Assembly (NCBI RefSeq): GCF_036320965.1
Contig: NC_092276.1
Location: 7,752,156 to 7,816,155 of the forward strand
Direction: 5' to 3'
DNA length: 64,000 nt
Source: Panulirus ornatus
Lineage: Eukaryota; Arthropoda; Malacostraca; Decapoda; Palinuridae
In this document: positions 24,510 through 36,005 of the stretch, piece by piece
How the letters are laid out: each line of letters opens with the position of its first letter
How positions within the stretch are numbered: position 1 is the first letter of the stretch
Position numbers and translations under genes: made by a program
Notes under the pieces: model-generated
Seen by the model: the letters and a program-made list of their open reading frames with translations, nothing else
Database searches by the model: none
Told to the model about the DNA's origin: nothing

Positions 24510-26058
24510 ATGACTCATGGTGAGGTGCCTGAGGATTGGCGGAATGCGTGCATAGTACCATTGTACAAAGGAAAAAGGGGATAAGAGTGAGTGCTCAAAT
24601 TACAGAGGTATAAGTTTGTTGAGTATTCCTGGTAAATTATATGGGAGGGTATTGATTGAGAGGGTGAAGGCATGTACAGAGTATAAGATTGGGGAAGAGC
24701 AGCGTGGTTTCAGAAGTGGTAGAGGATGTGTGGATCAGGTGTTTGCTTTGAAGAATGTATGTGAGAAATACTTAGAAAAGCAAATGGATTTGTATGTAAC
24801 ATTTATGGATCTGGAGAAGGCATATGATAGAGTTGATAGAGATGCTCTGTGGAAGGTATTAAGAATATATGGTGTGGGAGGAAAGTTGTCAGTAGCAGTG
24901 AAAAGTTTTTATCGAGGATGTAAGGCATGTGTACGTGTAGGAAGAGAGGAAAGTGATTGGTTCTCAGTGAATGTAGGTTTGCGGCAGGGGTGTGTGTTGT
25001 CTCCATGGTTGTTTAATTTGTTTATGGATGGGGTTGTTAGGGAGGTGAATGCAAGAGTTTTGGAAAGAGGGGCAAGTATGAAGTCTGTTGGGGATGAGAG
25101 AGCTTGGGAAGTGAGTCAGTTGTTGTTCGCTGATGATACAGCGCTGGTGGCTGATTCATGTGAGAAACTGCAGAAGCTGGTGACTGAGTTTGGTAAAGTG
25201 TGTGAAAGAAGAAAGTTAAGAGTAAATGTGATTAAGAGCAAGGTTATTAGGTACAGGAGGGTTGAGGGTCAAGTCAATTGGCAGGTAAGTTTAAATGAAG
25301 AAAAACTGGAGGAAGTAAAGTGTCTTATATATCTGGGAGTGGATCTGGCAGTGGATGGAACCATGGATGCGGAAGTGAATCATAGTGTAGGGGAGGGGGC
25401 GAAAATCCTGGGAGCCTTGAAGAATGTGTGGAAGTCGAGAACATTATCTCGGAAAGCAAAAATGGGTATGTTTGAAGGAATAGTGGTTCCAACAATGTTG
25501 TATGGTTGCGAGGCGTGGGCTATGGATAGAGTTGTGTGCAGGAGGGTGGATGTGCTGGAAATGAGATGTTTGAGGACAATGTGTGGTGTGAGGTGGTTTG
25601 ATCGAGTAAGTAATGTAAGGGTAAGAGAGATGTGTGGAAATAAAAGAGCGTGGTTGAGAGAGCAGAAGAGGGTGTTTTGAAATGGTTTGGGCACATGGAG
25701 AGAATGAGTGAGGAAAGATTGACCAAGAGGATATATGTGTCGGAGGTGGAGGGAACGAGGAGAAGTGGGAGACCCAATTGGAGGTGGAAAGATGGAGTGA
25801 AAAAGATTTTGAGTGATTGGGGCATGAACATGCAGGAGGGTGAAAGGCGGGCAAGAAATAGAGTGAATTGGATCGATGTGGTATACCGGGGTTGATGTGC
25901 TGTCAGTGGATTGAATCAGGGCATGTGAAGCGTCTGGGGTAAACCATGGAAAGTTGTGTGGGGCCTGGATGTGGAAAGGGAGCTGTGGTTTCGGGCATTA
26001 TTACATGACAGCTAGAGACTGAGTGTGAACGAATGGGGCCTTTGTTGTCTTTTCCTAG

Positions 26059-26117
26059 CGCTACCTCGCACACATGAGGGGGGAGGGGGATGGTATTCCA
26101 TGTGTGGCGAGGTGGCG
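26059..26117 (+). other. Predicted hairpin in the long RTE-A 3'UTR
   Basis: CGCTACCTCGCACACATG (26059-26076) is complementary to CATGTGTGGCGAGGTGGCG (26099-26117) apart from one extra G and one mismatch, with a G-rich loop of about 22 bases. The same arms occur in A20 and A30. The short 3'UTR type lacks this segment. Confidence 0.75.
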
Positions 26118-26325
26118 ATGGGAATGAATAAAGGCAGACAGTGTGAATTGTGTGCATGGGTATATATGTATGTCTCTGTGGGTGTATATATATGTGTACA
26201 TTGAGATGTATAGGTATGTATATTTGCGTATGTAGACGTGTATGTATATACATGTGTATGGTGGTGGGTTGGGACATTTCTTTCATCTGTTTCCTTGCGA
26301 CAAAGCAAAATAAATAAATAAAAAA

Positions 26326-27540
26326 TTTTTTTTATTATTATTTTGCTTTGTCGCTGTCTCCCGCATTTGCGAGGTAGCGCAAGGAAACAGACGAAAGAAA
26401 TGGCCCAACCCACCCCCATACACATGTATATACATACACGTCCACACACGCAAATATACATACCTATACATCTCAATGTACACATATATATACACCCACA
26501 GAGACATACATATATATCCATGCACACAATTCACACTGTCTGCCTTTATTCATTCCCATCGCCACCTCGCCACACATGGAATACCATCCCCCTCCCCCCT
26601 CATGTGTGCGAGGTAGCGCTAGGAAAAGACAACAAAGGCCCCGTTCGTTCACACTCAGTCTCTAGCTGTCATGCAATAATGCCCGAAACCACAGCTCCCT
26701 TTCCACATCCAGGCCCCACACAACTTTCCATGGTTTACCCCAGACGCTTCACATGCCCTGATTCAATCCACTGACAGCACGTCAACCCCGGTATACCACA
26801 TCGATCCAATTCGCTCTATTCCTTGCCCGCCTTTCATCCTCTTGCATGTTCAGGCCCCAATCACTCAAAATCTTTTTCACTCCATCTTTCCACCTCCTAT
26901 TTGGTCTCACACTTCTCGTTCCCTCCACCTCCGACTCATATATCCTCTTGGTCAATCTTTCCTCACTCATTCTCTCCATGTGACCAAACCATTTCAAAAC
27001 ACCCTCTTCTGCTCTCTCAACTACACTCTTTTTATTACCACACATCTCTCTTACCCTTTCATTACTTACTCGATCAAACCACCTCACACCACATATTGTC
27101 CTCAAACATCTCATTTCCAGCACATCCACCCTCCTCCGCACAACTCTATCTATAGCCCATGCCTCGCAACCATATATCATTGTTGGAACCACTATTCCTT
27201 CAAATGTAACCATTTTTGCTTTACAAGATAACATTCTCGACTTCCACACATTCTTCAATGCTCCTAGAACTTTCACCCCCTCCCCAACCCTATGATTCAC
27301 TTCTGCTTCCATGGTTCCATCCACTGCCAAATCCACTCCCAGATCTAAAACACTTCACTTCCTTCAGTTTTCTCCATTCAAACTTACCTCCCAACTGACT
27401 TGTCCCTCAACCCTACTGTACCTAATAACCTAGCTCTTATTCACATTTACTCTCAGCTTTCTTCTTTCACACACTTTACCAAACTCAGTCACCAGCTTCT
27501 GCATTTTCTCACCCGAATCAGTCACCAGCGCTGTATCATC
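26326..27540 (-). mobile_element. RTE-A copy A20, long 3'UTR, inverted to A19
   Basis: Minus-strand copy with tail at 26326-26345, intact terminal stem-loop, long 3'UTR and the C-terminal coding region back to VTDSGEKMQKLVTEFGKVC at 27540. The C-terminal frame is open over about 184 codons (27336 to 26782). It faces A19 tail to tail; the 3'UTRs of the two share unusual variants. Confidence 0.88.
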
Positions 27541-29670
27541 AGTAGTGGTGATATGAGAAGGAGATGGAGTACGTATTTTGAAGGTTTGTTGAATGTGTTT
27601 GATGATAGAGTGGCAGATATAGGGTGTTTTGGTCGAGGTGGTGTGCAAAGTGAGAGGGTTAGGGAGAATGATTTGATAAACAGAGAAGAGGTAGTAAAAG
27701 CTTTGTGGAAGATGTAAGCTGGCAAGGAAGAGGGTTTGGATAGTACTGCAGTGGTATTTATTAAAAAAGGGGGTGACTATTGTTGACTGGTTGTTAAGAT
27801 TATTTAATGCATGTATGACTCATGGTGAGGTGCCTGAGGATTGGCGGAATGCATGCCATTGTACAAAGGCAAAGGGAATAAAAGTGAGTGCTCAAATTAA
27901 AGAGGTATAAGTTTGTTGAGTATTCCTGGGAAATTTTATGGGAGGGTAATGATTGGAAGGGTGAAGGCATATACAGAGCATCAGATTGGGGAAGAACAGT
28001 GTGGTTTCAGAAGTGGTAGAGGATGTGTTGATCAGGTGCTTGCTTTGAAGAATGTATGTGAGAAATAATTAGAAAAGTAAATGGATTTGTATGTAGCATT
28101 TATGGATCTGGAGAAGGCATATGATAGAGTTGATAGAGATGCTCTGTGGAAGGTATTAAGAATATATGGTTTGGAATGCAAGTTGTTAAAAGTAGTGAAA
28201 AGTTTTTATCGAGGATGTAAGGCATGTGTATGAGTAGGAAGAGAGGAAAGTGATTGGTTCTCAGTGAATGTCTTTGTTTGCGGCAGGGGTGCGTGATGTC
28301 TCCATGGTTGTTCAATTTGTTTATGGATGGGGTTGTTAGGGAGGTGAATGCAAGAGTTATGGAGAGAGGGCCAAGTATGCAGTCTGTTGTAGATGAGAGG
28401 GCTTGGGAAGTGAGTCAGTTGTTGTTTGCTGATGATACAGCACTGATGCCTGATTTGCGTGAAAAACTGCAAAAACTGGTGACTGAGTTTGGTAAAGTGT
28501 GTGAAAGAAGAAAGTTAAGAGTAAATGTGAATAAGAGCAAGGTTATTAGGTACAGTAGGGTTGAGGGACAAGTCAATTAGGAGGTATGTTTGAATGGAGA
28601 AAAACTGGAGGAAGTGAAGTGTTTTAGATATCTGGGAGTGGATTTGGCAGCAGGTGGAACCATGGAAGTGGAAGTGAGTCACAGGGCGGGGAGGGGGCAA
28701 AAGTTTTAAGGGCTTTGAAAAATGTGTGGAGGGCGAGAACATTATCTCGGAAAGCAAAAATGGCTATGTTTGAAGGAATAGTCGTTCCAACAATGTTATA
28801 TGGTTGCGAGGTGTGGGCTATAGATAGAGATGAGCGGAGGAGGGTGAATGTCCTGGAAATGAGATGTTTGAGGACAGTATGTGGTGTGAGGCGGTTTGAT
28901 CGAGTAAGCAATGAAAGGGTAAGAGAGATGTGTGGTAATAAAAAGAGTGTGGTTGAGAGAGCAGGAGAGGGTGTTTTGAAATGGTTTGGTCACACAGAGA
29001 GAATGTGAGGAAAGAATGACATAGAGGATATGTGTCTGAGGTGGAGGTAATGAGAAGTGAGAGACCAAATTGAAGGTGGAAGGATGGAGTGAAAAAGATT
29101 TTGAGCGATCGGGGCCTGAACATGCACAAGTGTGAAAGGCGTGCAAGGAATAGCATGAAATGGAACGATGTGGTATACCAGGGTTGACATGCTGTCAATG
29201 GACTGAACCAGGGCATGTGAAGCATCTGGGGTAAACCATGGAAAGTTTTGTGGAGCCTGGATGTGGAAAGGGAGCTGTGGTTTCGATGCATTATACATAA
29301 CAGCTAGAGGCTGAGTGTGAATGAATGTGGCATTTGTTGTCTTTTCCTAGCACTACCTCGCACGCATGCGGGGGAAGGGGGTTGTCATTTCATGTGTGGC
29401 GGGGTGGTGAAGGGAATGAATAAAGGCAGCAAGTATGAATTATGTACATGTGTATATATGTATATCTGTGTATGTATATGTATGTATACATTGAAATGTA
29501 TAGGTATGTATACATTGAAATGTATAGGTATGTATATGTGCGTGTGTGGACGTGTATGTATTTATATGTGTACGTGGGTGGGTTGGGCCATTCTTTTATC
29601 TGTTTCCATGCACTACCTTGCTAACACGGGAGATAGCAACAAAGTATAAATAAATAAATATAAAATATAC
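27541..29670 (+). mobile_element. RTE-A copy A21, decayed, long 3'UTR
   Basis: Starts head to head against A20 (CATCAG then TAGTGGTGATATGAGAAGG). It contains SEYFEG-equivalent (STYFEGLLNVFDDRVADIGC), damaged palm motifs, FADDTALMPD near 28430, C-terminal fragments with several frameshifts, the long 3'UTR with an 18 bp ATTGAAATGTATAGGTATGT-type repeat near 29510, and a TAAATAAATA tail. Confidence 0.85.
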
Positions 29671-29754
29671 ATTGTTATCATATTTTGTACTTAATTACTA
29701 TTCCCGTGTTAGTGAGGCAGCTACTGAATATCTTGTTTCTATTTACTTTACCTT

Positions 29755-30200
29755 TTTCACTTGCCTAAAAGAAAAGATATGAAGGTAAATGTAAACAAAA
29801 GTAAGATAATGATGTGTAGCAGAGGGATGAAACAGGATAGTTTGATTATGAGTTTCAATGAGGAGAACATGGAGAAAGCATAGTTCTTAAGATACATGGA
29901 TGTGATTGTTGCTGTGAATGTAACAACGGGCATTAAAGTGTTACATGCTGGAAAGTGAGCTTCAAGTCTTGATGCACTGAGGAGTATGTGAAAGGAAAAG
30001 TACATGTTTGTAAGGGCAAAGACGTATGTTGTGTGGATGTATGTCATGGACATCAACAAAATAAAGGAAGAGGTGGATGTACTGGAAATTTAATGCCTGA
30101 GGATGATAGTTGGGATATAATGGTTAATTGTATATGAAATAAGTGTCAACAGTTATGCTAGTGATGGGCACAACAAGGTGTGTTGAAATGATTTAGGCTG
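29755..30200 (+). mobile_element. Old RTE-like polymerase fragment
   Basis: Conceptual reading gives KVNVNKSKIMMCSRGMKQDS, FLRYMDVIVAV, LDALRSM and VRAKTYVVWMYVMDINK, which line up with the VNVNKSK to YGCEAW section of RTE-A but clearly belong to a different, diverged RTE. Multiple stops. Confidence 0.55.
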
Positions 30201-30479
30201 TAAAAGGGGTCTCTATCATATTACTTGATTTGATATCATAGAAAATTGGAAAGAATGTACATAAAGAAAATGTAGCTGTAAAAGGGATACCTATGATATT
30301 GTAATGCCCCTACTCCCCACAACTGTCACCATAATGATAACATCTTGACTGGGTAACAGGTTACAGCCCGTGACTTCATCTGACCTAATAATTCTTGGGA
30401 AAATGTGTTTGGTGGCCCATCCTACACATCTGCACCTGCAGTACTAATCCCTGACTCCCACTCTCAATATCAGCTATTG

Positions 30480-32450
30480 TAATTTATAAATGACCCGACC
30501 CTTTCCATAAGAAGGGCCGCTCTTACAGACTTAACCTCAAGTCCACCAGCATGGAGGAGGTCAGAAGCTTGCAATATTTGGCTTCAACACCTCTAATTCC
30601 CCTTGGAAATAGTTACCCCTTACAGACCTGTCCTCAACACCAATTGAATACTGCAGCAGGGCGTAGGAGCTCAACAACATGGTAAATAGGGCTAGAAAAA
30701 ACTACAGGAGACCCCAAAGATGCAAACAGACACCTTCTGCAGGATACAATCCGACACACCAGAGAATAGACCAGAAGCATCAAAAAAGCAAGCTGGCTCA
30801 AATGGTGCTCCAAGCTGAATGAGCACACCAGAGCAAGAGCATCTGGCAAGCCTGTACCACCACTGCTGACTCACCCCAGTCCCAGGGAGGAGGAAGAGAG
30901 GCTTGCAGGTCTTTTCTGACCAAGCAGCCTCATACAACTTATCCACACAGGCAGAAGAGGCACAAGAGCAATTCAGACAGGGTAGGACACAATACATATG
31001 GGAAGCACACACCATGCAAGACAACAAGCCGGCCATAGTGGTCTTCCTGGACCTGGAAAAAGCCTTTGCCAATCTGCTGGCAATATTAGAGACTCTAGCT
31101 GAGGAAGGAGTCCAGGGGAGGCTGTTCGGGTGGATCCAGGACTATCTAATGCACCGCCAAGAATGAGTGCAATTCCAAGGAATCATCTCGTCATACAAGC
31201 TCCTCGAGATTGGCACCACACAAGGAGGCATCCTCAGCCCAATACTCTTCAACGTCCTGATGGAGAACTTAGTGAAGCTCCCCTTCAGGCCAACGGCTAA
31301 GCACCTGCAGATGGAGACTGGGCTACCACCCCTGGCAGCAATGGTCAAGCAGACAACATTGGCACTTCTAGCTAAGATCTACAGGCCAGACAAACCCTTA
31401 ACTATGAAGGCCTGAGTCCGGGTTGCCCTCCACTTAGACCACAGGGTGCAAGGGACCTCCTGGGCACATGAGGCAGCCAATGCCATACAAGTGTTTCATA
31501 CAGCTGCATCCATACAGGCGATGGAGGACACACAACACCATGGGTACAGTGTACCACCTCCATGGGTCCCTCCAGCAGCCACCTCTGCAGTCACTGCATT
31601 GGGTGACAAGAAGTCCAGCCTCCAGCAGGAAGACCTGAGAAGACTGGCCTTGAGAGCCATGGCCAATGATACACTGACTGAAGCTGTGGCATATTTCACA
31701 GACAGCTCAGTGGACCACACTGGAAATTTGGGGGTGGCCTTCCACACCCAAAGTCATACTCACTTCTAGAGGCTGTCAGATGGCTGCTCAACACTACAGA
31801 TGGAGCTGGTTGCCATATCCAAAGCCCTGGAACATGCAGTCACCACGCACTCCAAGCCTGTGATAATACACACGGACACAAAGTCATCAGTACAAGTGCT
31901 GCAACATAGCCTCCCGAAAGACATTATTGAGCTTGTCACCTCAATCCTCACTCAGCTTCAAGAGCGACAGTGACAGGGCTGTCCTTTCACCATACACTGG
32001 ATCCCTAGCCATGGGGATCAAGGGGAATGAAACAGCAGATGTGGCAGCTAAAGTAGCCACATGTTTGAGCAATATCCAGGTGCACATTCCAGTGAACCTG
32101 CAACAGGTCAAACACCAGCTACAGAAAGCAGCAAGGCTCTGGACCAAGAATTTCCTGGATGCCTACAATGCCAGATCCCTGTCAGCCAAGTGTTACATGG
32201 TAGTCATGAAATGTAAGCCACCACACAACGAAAGAGACATGAGAAGAAAAACCCTAGTAAAGCTACATCATCTACAACTGAGGTAGAAATATGGCTGACA
32301 AACCTTCAAAGACTGCATCTTCTGTCAGGAGCCCTCCATGCACCCACTGGAACACTACATGCTGGACTGTGAAACAACACAAAGTCTTTGGGTAAGGTTC
32401 CCTGATTTCAAAGATCATATAATACCAGTGGCCTTAGTGTAATTACAAAG
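30480..32450 (+). mobile_element. I-like non-LTR element fossil with RNase H
   Basis: Broken plus-strand coding. Near 30800-30960 comes a pre-RT segment; near 31020-31130 the RT motif AIVVFLDLEKAF and GRLFGWIQDYLMHRQE; near 31200-31290 GTTQGGILSPILFNVLMENL. The catalytic Y/FADD box is not found, so part of RT is deleted. RNase H motifs follow: VAYFTDSS (31690), LQMELVAISKALEHA (31795), IIHTDTKSSVQVLQ (31865), IHWIPSHGDQG (31990). A CxxC...H...C knuckle (CIFCQEPSMHPLEHYMLDC, 32310-32370) closes it. RNase H after RT with a terminal knuckle fits the I-like group. Confidence 0.65.
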
Positions 32451-32454
32451 ACCA

Positions 32455-33920
32455 AAAGTTTAAGCCATTGATACTGTTCTTCACGGAAGGTTGATGGAAA
32501 GAATTAGATCTACAGGCAGGAATAAGGGATGGGCTCCTTAACAGGATAAAAGACTATCTTGCTGGAAGGGAGCAAAGAACAGAGGTCAGATATGTGTCCT
32601 CGAAGTGGGCTGGGGATACAAATGGCATGCTGCAGGGCTCTGTCTTGGGCCCAATGCTATTCCTGGTGTATGTTTGATGGACTTGGTGTATGCTTGATGG
32701 ATGGGAATCATATCTAAATATATATGTAAACAATGCTAAAGTCATGATAAAAATATAGAATGAAGACGACTGCATTTGCCTGAACAAAGTCCAAAGTTGG
32801 ATAGATAAATGAATGATTAGATTCAATTCAAGTGCAAAGTGATGAGGACAGAACATAGTGAAAGACCTCAGTGTGATTACAACTCTTCAGCCACTGATAC
32901 TGTTCTTCACTGATGGGTGATGGAAAGAACTAAATCTACAGGCAGGAATGAGGGATGAGCTCCTTAACAGGATAAAAGACTATCTTACTGGAAGGGAAGA
33001 AAGAACATAGGTCAGAGGTATAACCTCGAAGTGGGCTGAGGATACAATTGGCAAGCCACAGGGCTCTGTCTTGGGCCCAATGCTATTCTTAGTGTATGTA
33101 AATTACTTGGTTGATGGACTGGAATCATATCTACATACATACGTAGACAATGCCAAAGTCATAATAAAAATATAGAATGAAGACAACTGCATTTGCCTGG
33201 ACAGAGACCTAAACACAGTCCAAAGTTGGATAGATAAATGAATGATAAGACTCAATCCAAAAGCAAGGTGATGAGGATGGAACATACTGAAAGAAGGCCT
33301 CAGTGTGAATATAGCCCTGTGATAAATCAATTACAGGAATCTGCATGTGTAACAGATCAAGAGATCAATCAATTGTGCCAAATTTATTGTCAGAAAAACA
33401 TTTAAAGAGAATTGTGAAAGAGGCAAACTGTCTGCTAGCACATAAAACAATTGTATTCAAATATGTGGACATGTTCATAAAATCTTTCATTTCATATATC
33501 AAAACTTCGTTATGCCACACAGGTCTTGTCACAGCACCTAAAGAAGCACAAAAATTTGACATAGGGTACGGAGATGACCATCTAAGATGATACCTGAATA
33601 AAAAGAAAAAATTCAGCTAAACTGAGAAGCTAAGAGCCACAAAGCTGTCCACCATGGAGTAGTAGAGAAAGAAGGGGAGACCTGAAAACAACCTTAAGTT
33701 TCAAAATTGGTTAATATCGATAGTGAACAGCTCTTTGAGAGATGTATCACCAGCATAAATGGTCATCACAGAAAGCTGAGTATAAAGCTTGCCAGAAAAG
33801 ATGTTGAGAGGTACTGGTTTAATGTTAGGGTGATGGATAATTGGAATGCTGGCAGTCTACAGAGGTATAAAAGACAGCTTGCTGATATGGAAAGTTCAGA
33901 AGGTAGTAGGTAGTAGTTTT
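32455..33920 (+). mobile_element. CR1-like RT fossils, two tandem pieces plus C-terminus
   Basis: Two diverged direct copies of one RT segment lie at about 32460-32860 and 32885-33290. Each encodes KDYLxGREE-like residues, then LQGSVLGPMLFLVY or PQGSVLGPMLFLVYVNYL, and the second has YVDNAKVIIKI in place of the catalytic FADD. A C-terminal part (33340-33910) with YWFNVRVMDNWNAGSLQRYK matches the conserved F-x-x-R-V-x-x-x-W-N end of CR1-type polymerases. All are interrupted by stops. Confidence 0.6.
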
Positions 33921-33954
33921 ATAGGGCAGCCAAGGTCCAGGGAGGTACATTACC

Positions 33955-34400
33955 ATTACTATCCACATACTCTCTCTGCCTCACCCACACATGGACTGCT
34001 GGCATTCTGTCCACAAACATACAATCTCCCCTTGTCACACATAACACTAGACAACACTTAACTTGCACAGCTCATTCTTCATGGCTCTAGATTTCCTGTG
34101 AAGCACAATGTGCTAGCCCTGCCTTTTGGCAAAACTGTAGGAGCAACAGATAAAAGTAATAGGTAGGAGCACTTAGGCGGGAGCATTAGGTAGAAGTAGT
34201 AGGTAGGAACATTAGGTAGTAATCATAGATATAGATAGATTAGGTAGTAGCAGTCAGTAGGAACATTGGGTAGAAGCCTCTGCAAACACCACATTTCCCC
34301 TCTGCCAGTGGCCTGTTAAGGGTGAGGCACTAAAGGCTAAGAAGCGGTAGTGGAGTCCACTAGTTACGGAGACTCTATTGCCGTGGCCACCTTCTTGCAG
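33955..34400 (+). repeat. Dispersed repeat C, copy C3 (most complete)
   Basis: Order: CATTCTGTCCACAAACATAC, AACACTTAACTTGCACAGCT, TGTGCTAGCCCTGCCTTTTG, several TAGGTAGGAACATTAGGTAG-like units, CAGTGGCCTGTTAAGGGTGA, GGAGACTCTATTGCCGTGGCC. It unites the pieces seen separately in C1 and C2. Non-coding; no TIR or tail identified. Confidence 0.75.
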
Positions 34401-34849
34401 ATGGAACCACAAAGGAAAACATTTAGACATCAGTTATGCAATTTTTAAAGATGTACGTACCTCAGAGGTTGTCCACGTTCCTACACTTATTATCCAGCCA
34501 GAGGCACAACACCACACTATTACAGACTCTGGAAGAAAATTAAACTTCTAAGTGATTGAAGTGGTGATATTAAGCATAAAATATTTTTTCTTAATTCTTT
34601 GGTTTTTACGTAAATAACAGTTAGCTTGGAGGATTTTGTTTTATTCATCAATCAATCAATAACTAATCCTTTGTCTGTCTACCCATCAACATAACTTCAA
34701 CCCCACTTCCATGAGATGGATTAGGTACAGACAGCCTCCCTCATACATATTTTCTACTCATGCCCAGCAAGGTAATATGAAACACACTGCTTTCATTTTC
34801 ATTTTGCAAGCCCAGTTGATTTGTCAAGCGAGACTAATGTCTCCTCTCG
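34401..34849. other. Unique sequence
   Basis: Holds an (AATC)n-like run (ATCAATCAATCAATAA near 34650). No gene supported. Confidence 0.35.
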
Positions 34850-36005
34850 CACCATTTTTATGCACTGCATAAGATCCAAAGCCATTTCTATAACATCTCC
34901 CAAAATATCCCTAGCTCTCTGCAGCTACCCATCTCCTAAAGCCTACCTCTCCTTGTACTTTTGAATAAACTACCATAAATCACCATGATCAAACGGTCAG
35001 ATGCCATACATTCTTCATGATCATTCTGTCCTAGAATGACTTCCATACATATACTTTCCTAATGAAAATGATTTCTTCACACCACATATTCTTTTTCCAG
35101 TTTTCATTCTTAATCTTACCTAAACTTATTTCTACTTTACAAGTAACCCATCTCTAATGTTTATAATTTTTGCCCTATCTAAATTTGGGCTTCACATCCA
35201 TACTTAATGGCTGAGTCAAGAACTCCATCCCAGCAACTTGTTACGTCTATAATATAATGTTTTTCAACTCACCAAAGTTTTCAGTGCATCTCTAATTTTT
35301 CTTCTTTGCATTACTATGATATGAACTTCAGCTTTATTATCAACACTGAGCTTAATGCATTTACTATACATTTAAATTCATCCACAACTTCCATTTCTTC
35401 ATTGGGCATACTGATGTCATATTGCAATTTTCCCAGTTTTACTTTTATGTACTTTTCTTGAAGAGGCCCACCATTCAGTCCGTCCACCTATTCCAATAAC
35501 TTGGCCAATAACAGCTGCATACAGCATCTGTAGAAACTTCCACCCATTCTCTCCACTATTGAGTATTACACCACAATGGCCCCACCTCATTCTCATTAAA
35601 CATAATCTCCCATCCATAAAAACACTAAATAGCCAAGTTGACATCACACTCCAAACCAATCACTCAAACCACCACTTATCAAACATGCACTACTAAGATT
35701 TATAAAGCTTTTAACAGCACTGAAATTGTCAAAAATTCCCAGAGAGCTTTCATATTCACTATATCATATGTCTTTTCTAAATCTATGAATGCTGCATACA
35801 CTTTCTTCTTTATTCTCTTAAACTTTCTCTTATTCCTGTCATATTAGTCACTTTTACTCCCCTTTACACAACAGGGCAATTACTGCCTTTATCCAAGCAT
35901 GATAGACTTGACCACCTTTTTATGCTTTTGGACACTCCTAATCCACTCAACTGCAGTTTCATCTCCACTCTTCATAAGCTCACTCATCATTCCATCAATT
36001 TACCT
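34850..36005 (-). mobile_element. Ancient RTE-like fossil
   Basis: The minus strand shows WSVMSTWLFSVFMDG near 35620, the equivalent of GCVMSPWLFNLFMDG in RTE-A, with FSKSMNAAYT-type antisense of the EKAYD motif near 35780. The remaining C-terminal part is heavily decayed. Family uncertain, older than A8. Confidence 0.5.

Larger units (their letters stand above)
23445..26325 (+). mobile_element. RTE-A copy A19, endonuclease end to tail, interrupted by S4, long 3'UTR
   Basis: Begins at the last endonuclease codons ([20 protein letters not shown]), then the linker and the first part of RT. RT is interrupted at FNVCMT by S4 (24265-24509) and resumes at MTHGEVPEDWRNACIVPLYK. The main RT frame runs 24616-25680 through FRSGRGCVDQVFALK and LLFADDTALVAD; a 1-base deletion near 25645 shifts the frame before VERAEEGVLKWFGH. 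The 3'UTR is the long type with the large hairpin (26059-26117). The terminal stem-loop is missing: CTTGCG joins directly to ACAAAGCAAAATAAATAAAT, a 26-base loss. Confidence 0.88.

Noticed and set aside
30870..31170. Host gene similar to a nuclease or structural protein because of the GC-richer composition
   Set aside because: The motifs AIVVFLDLEKAF and GRLFGWIQDYL are reverse transcriptase signatures and RNase H follows, so it is a retroelement fossil.
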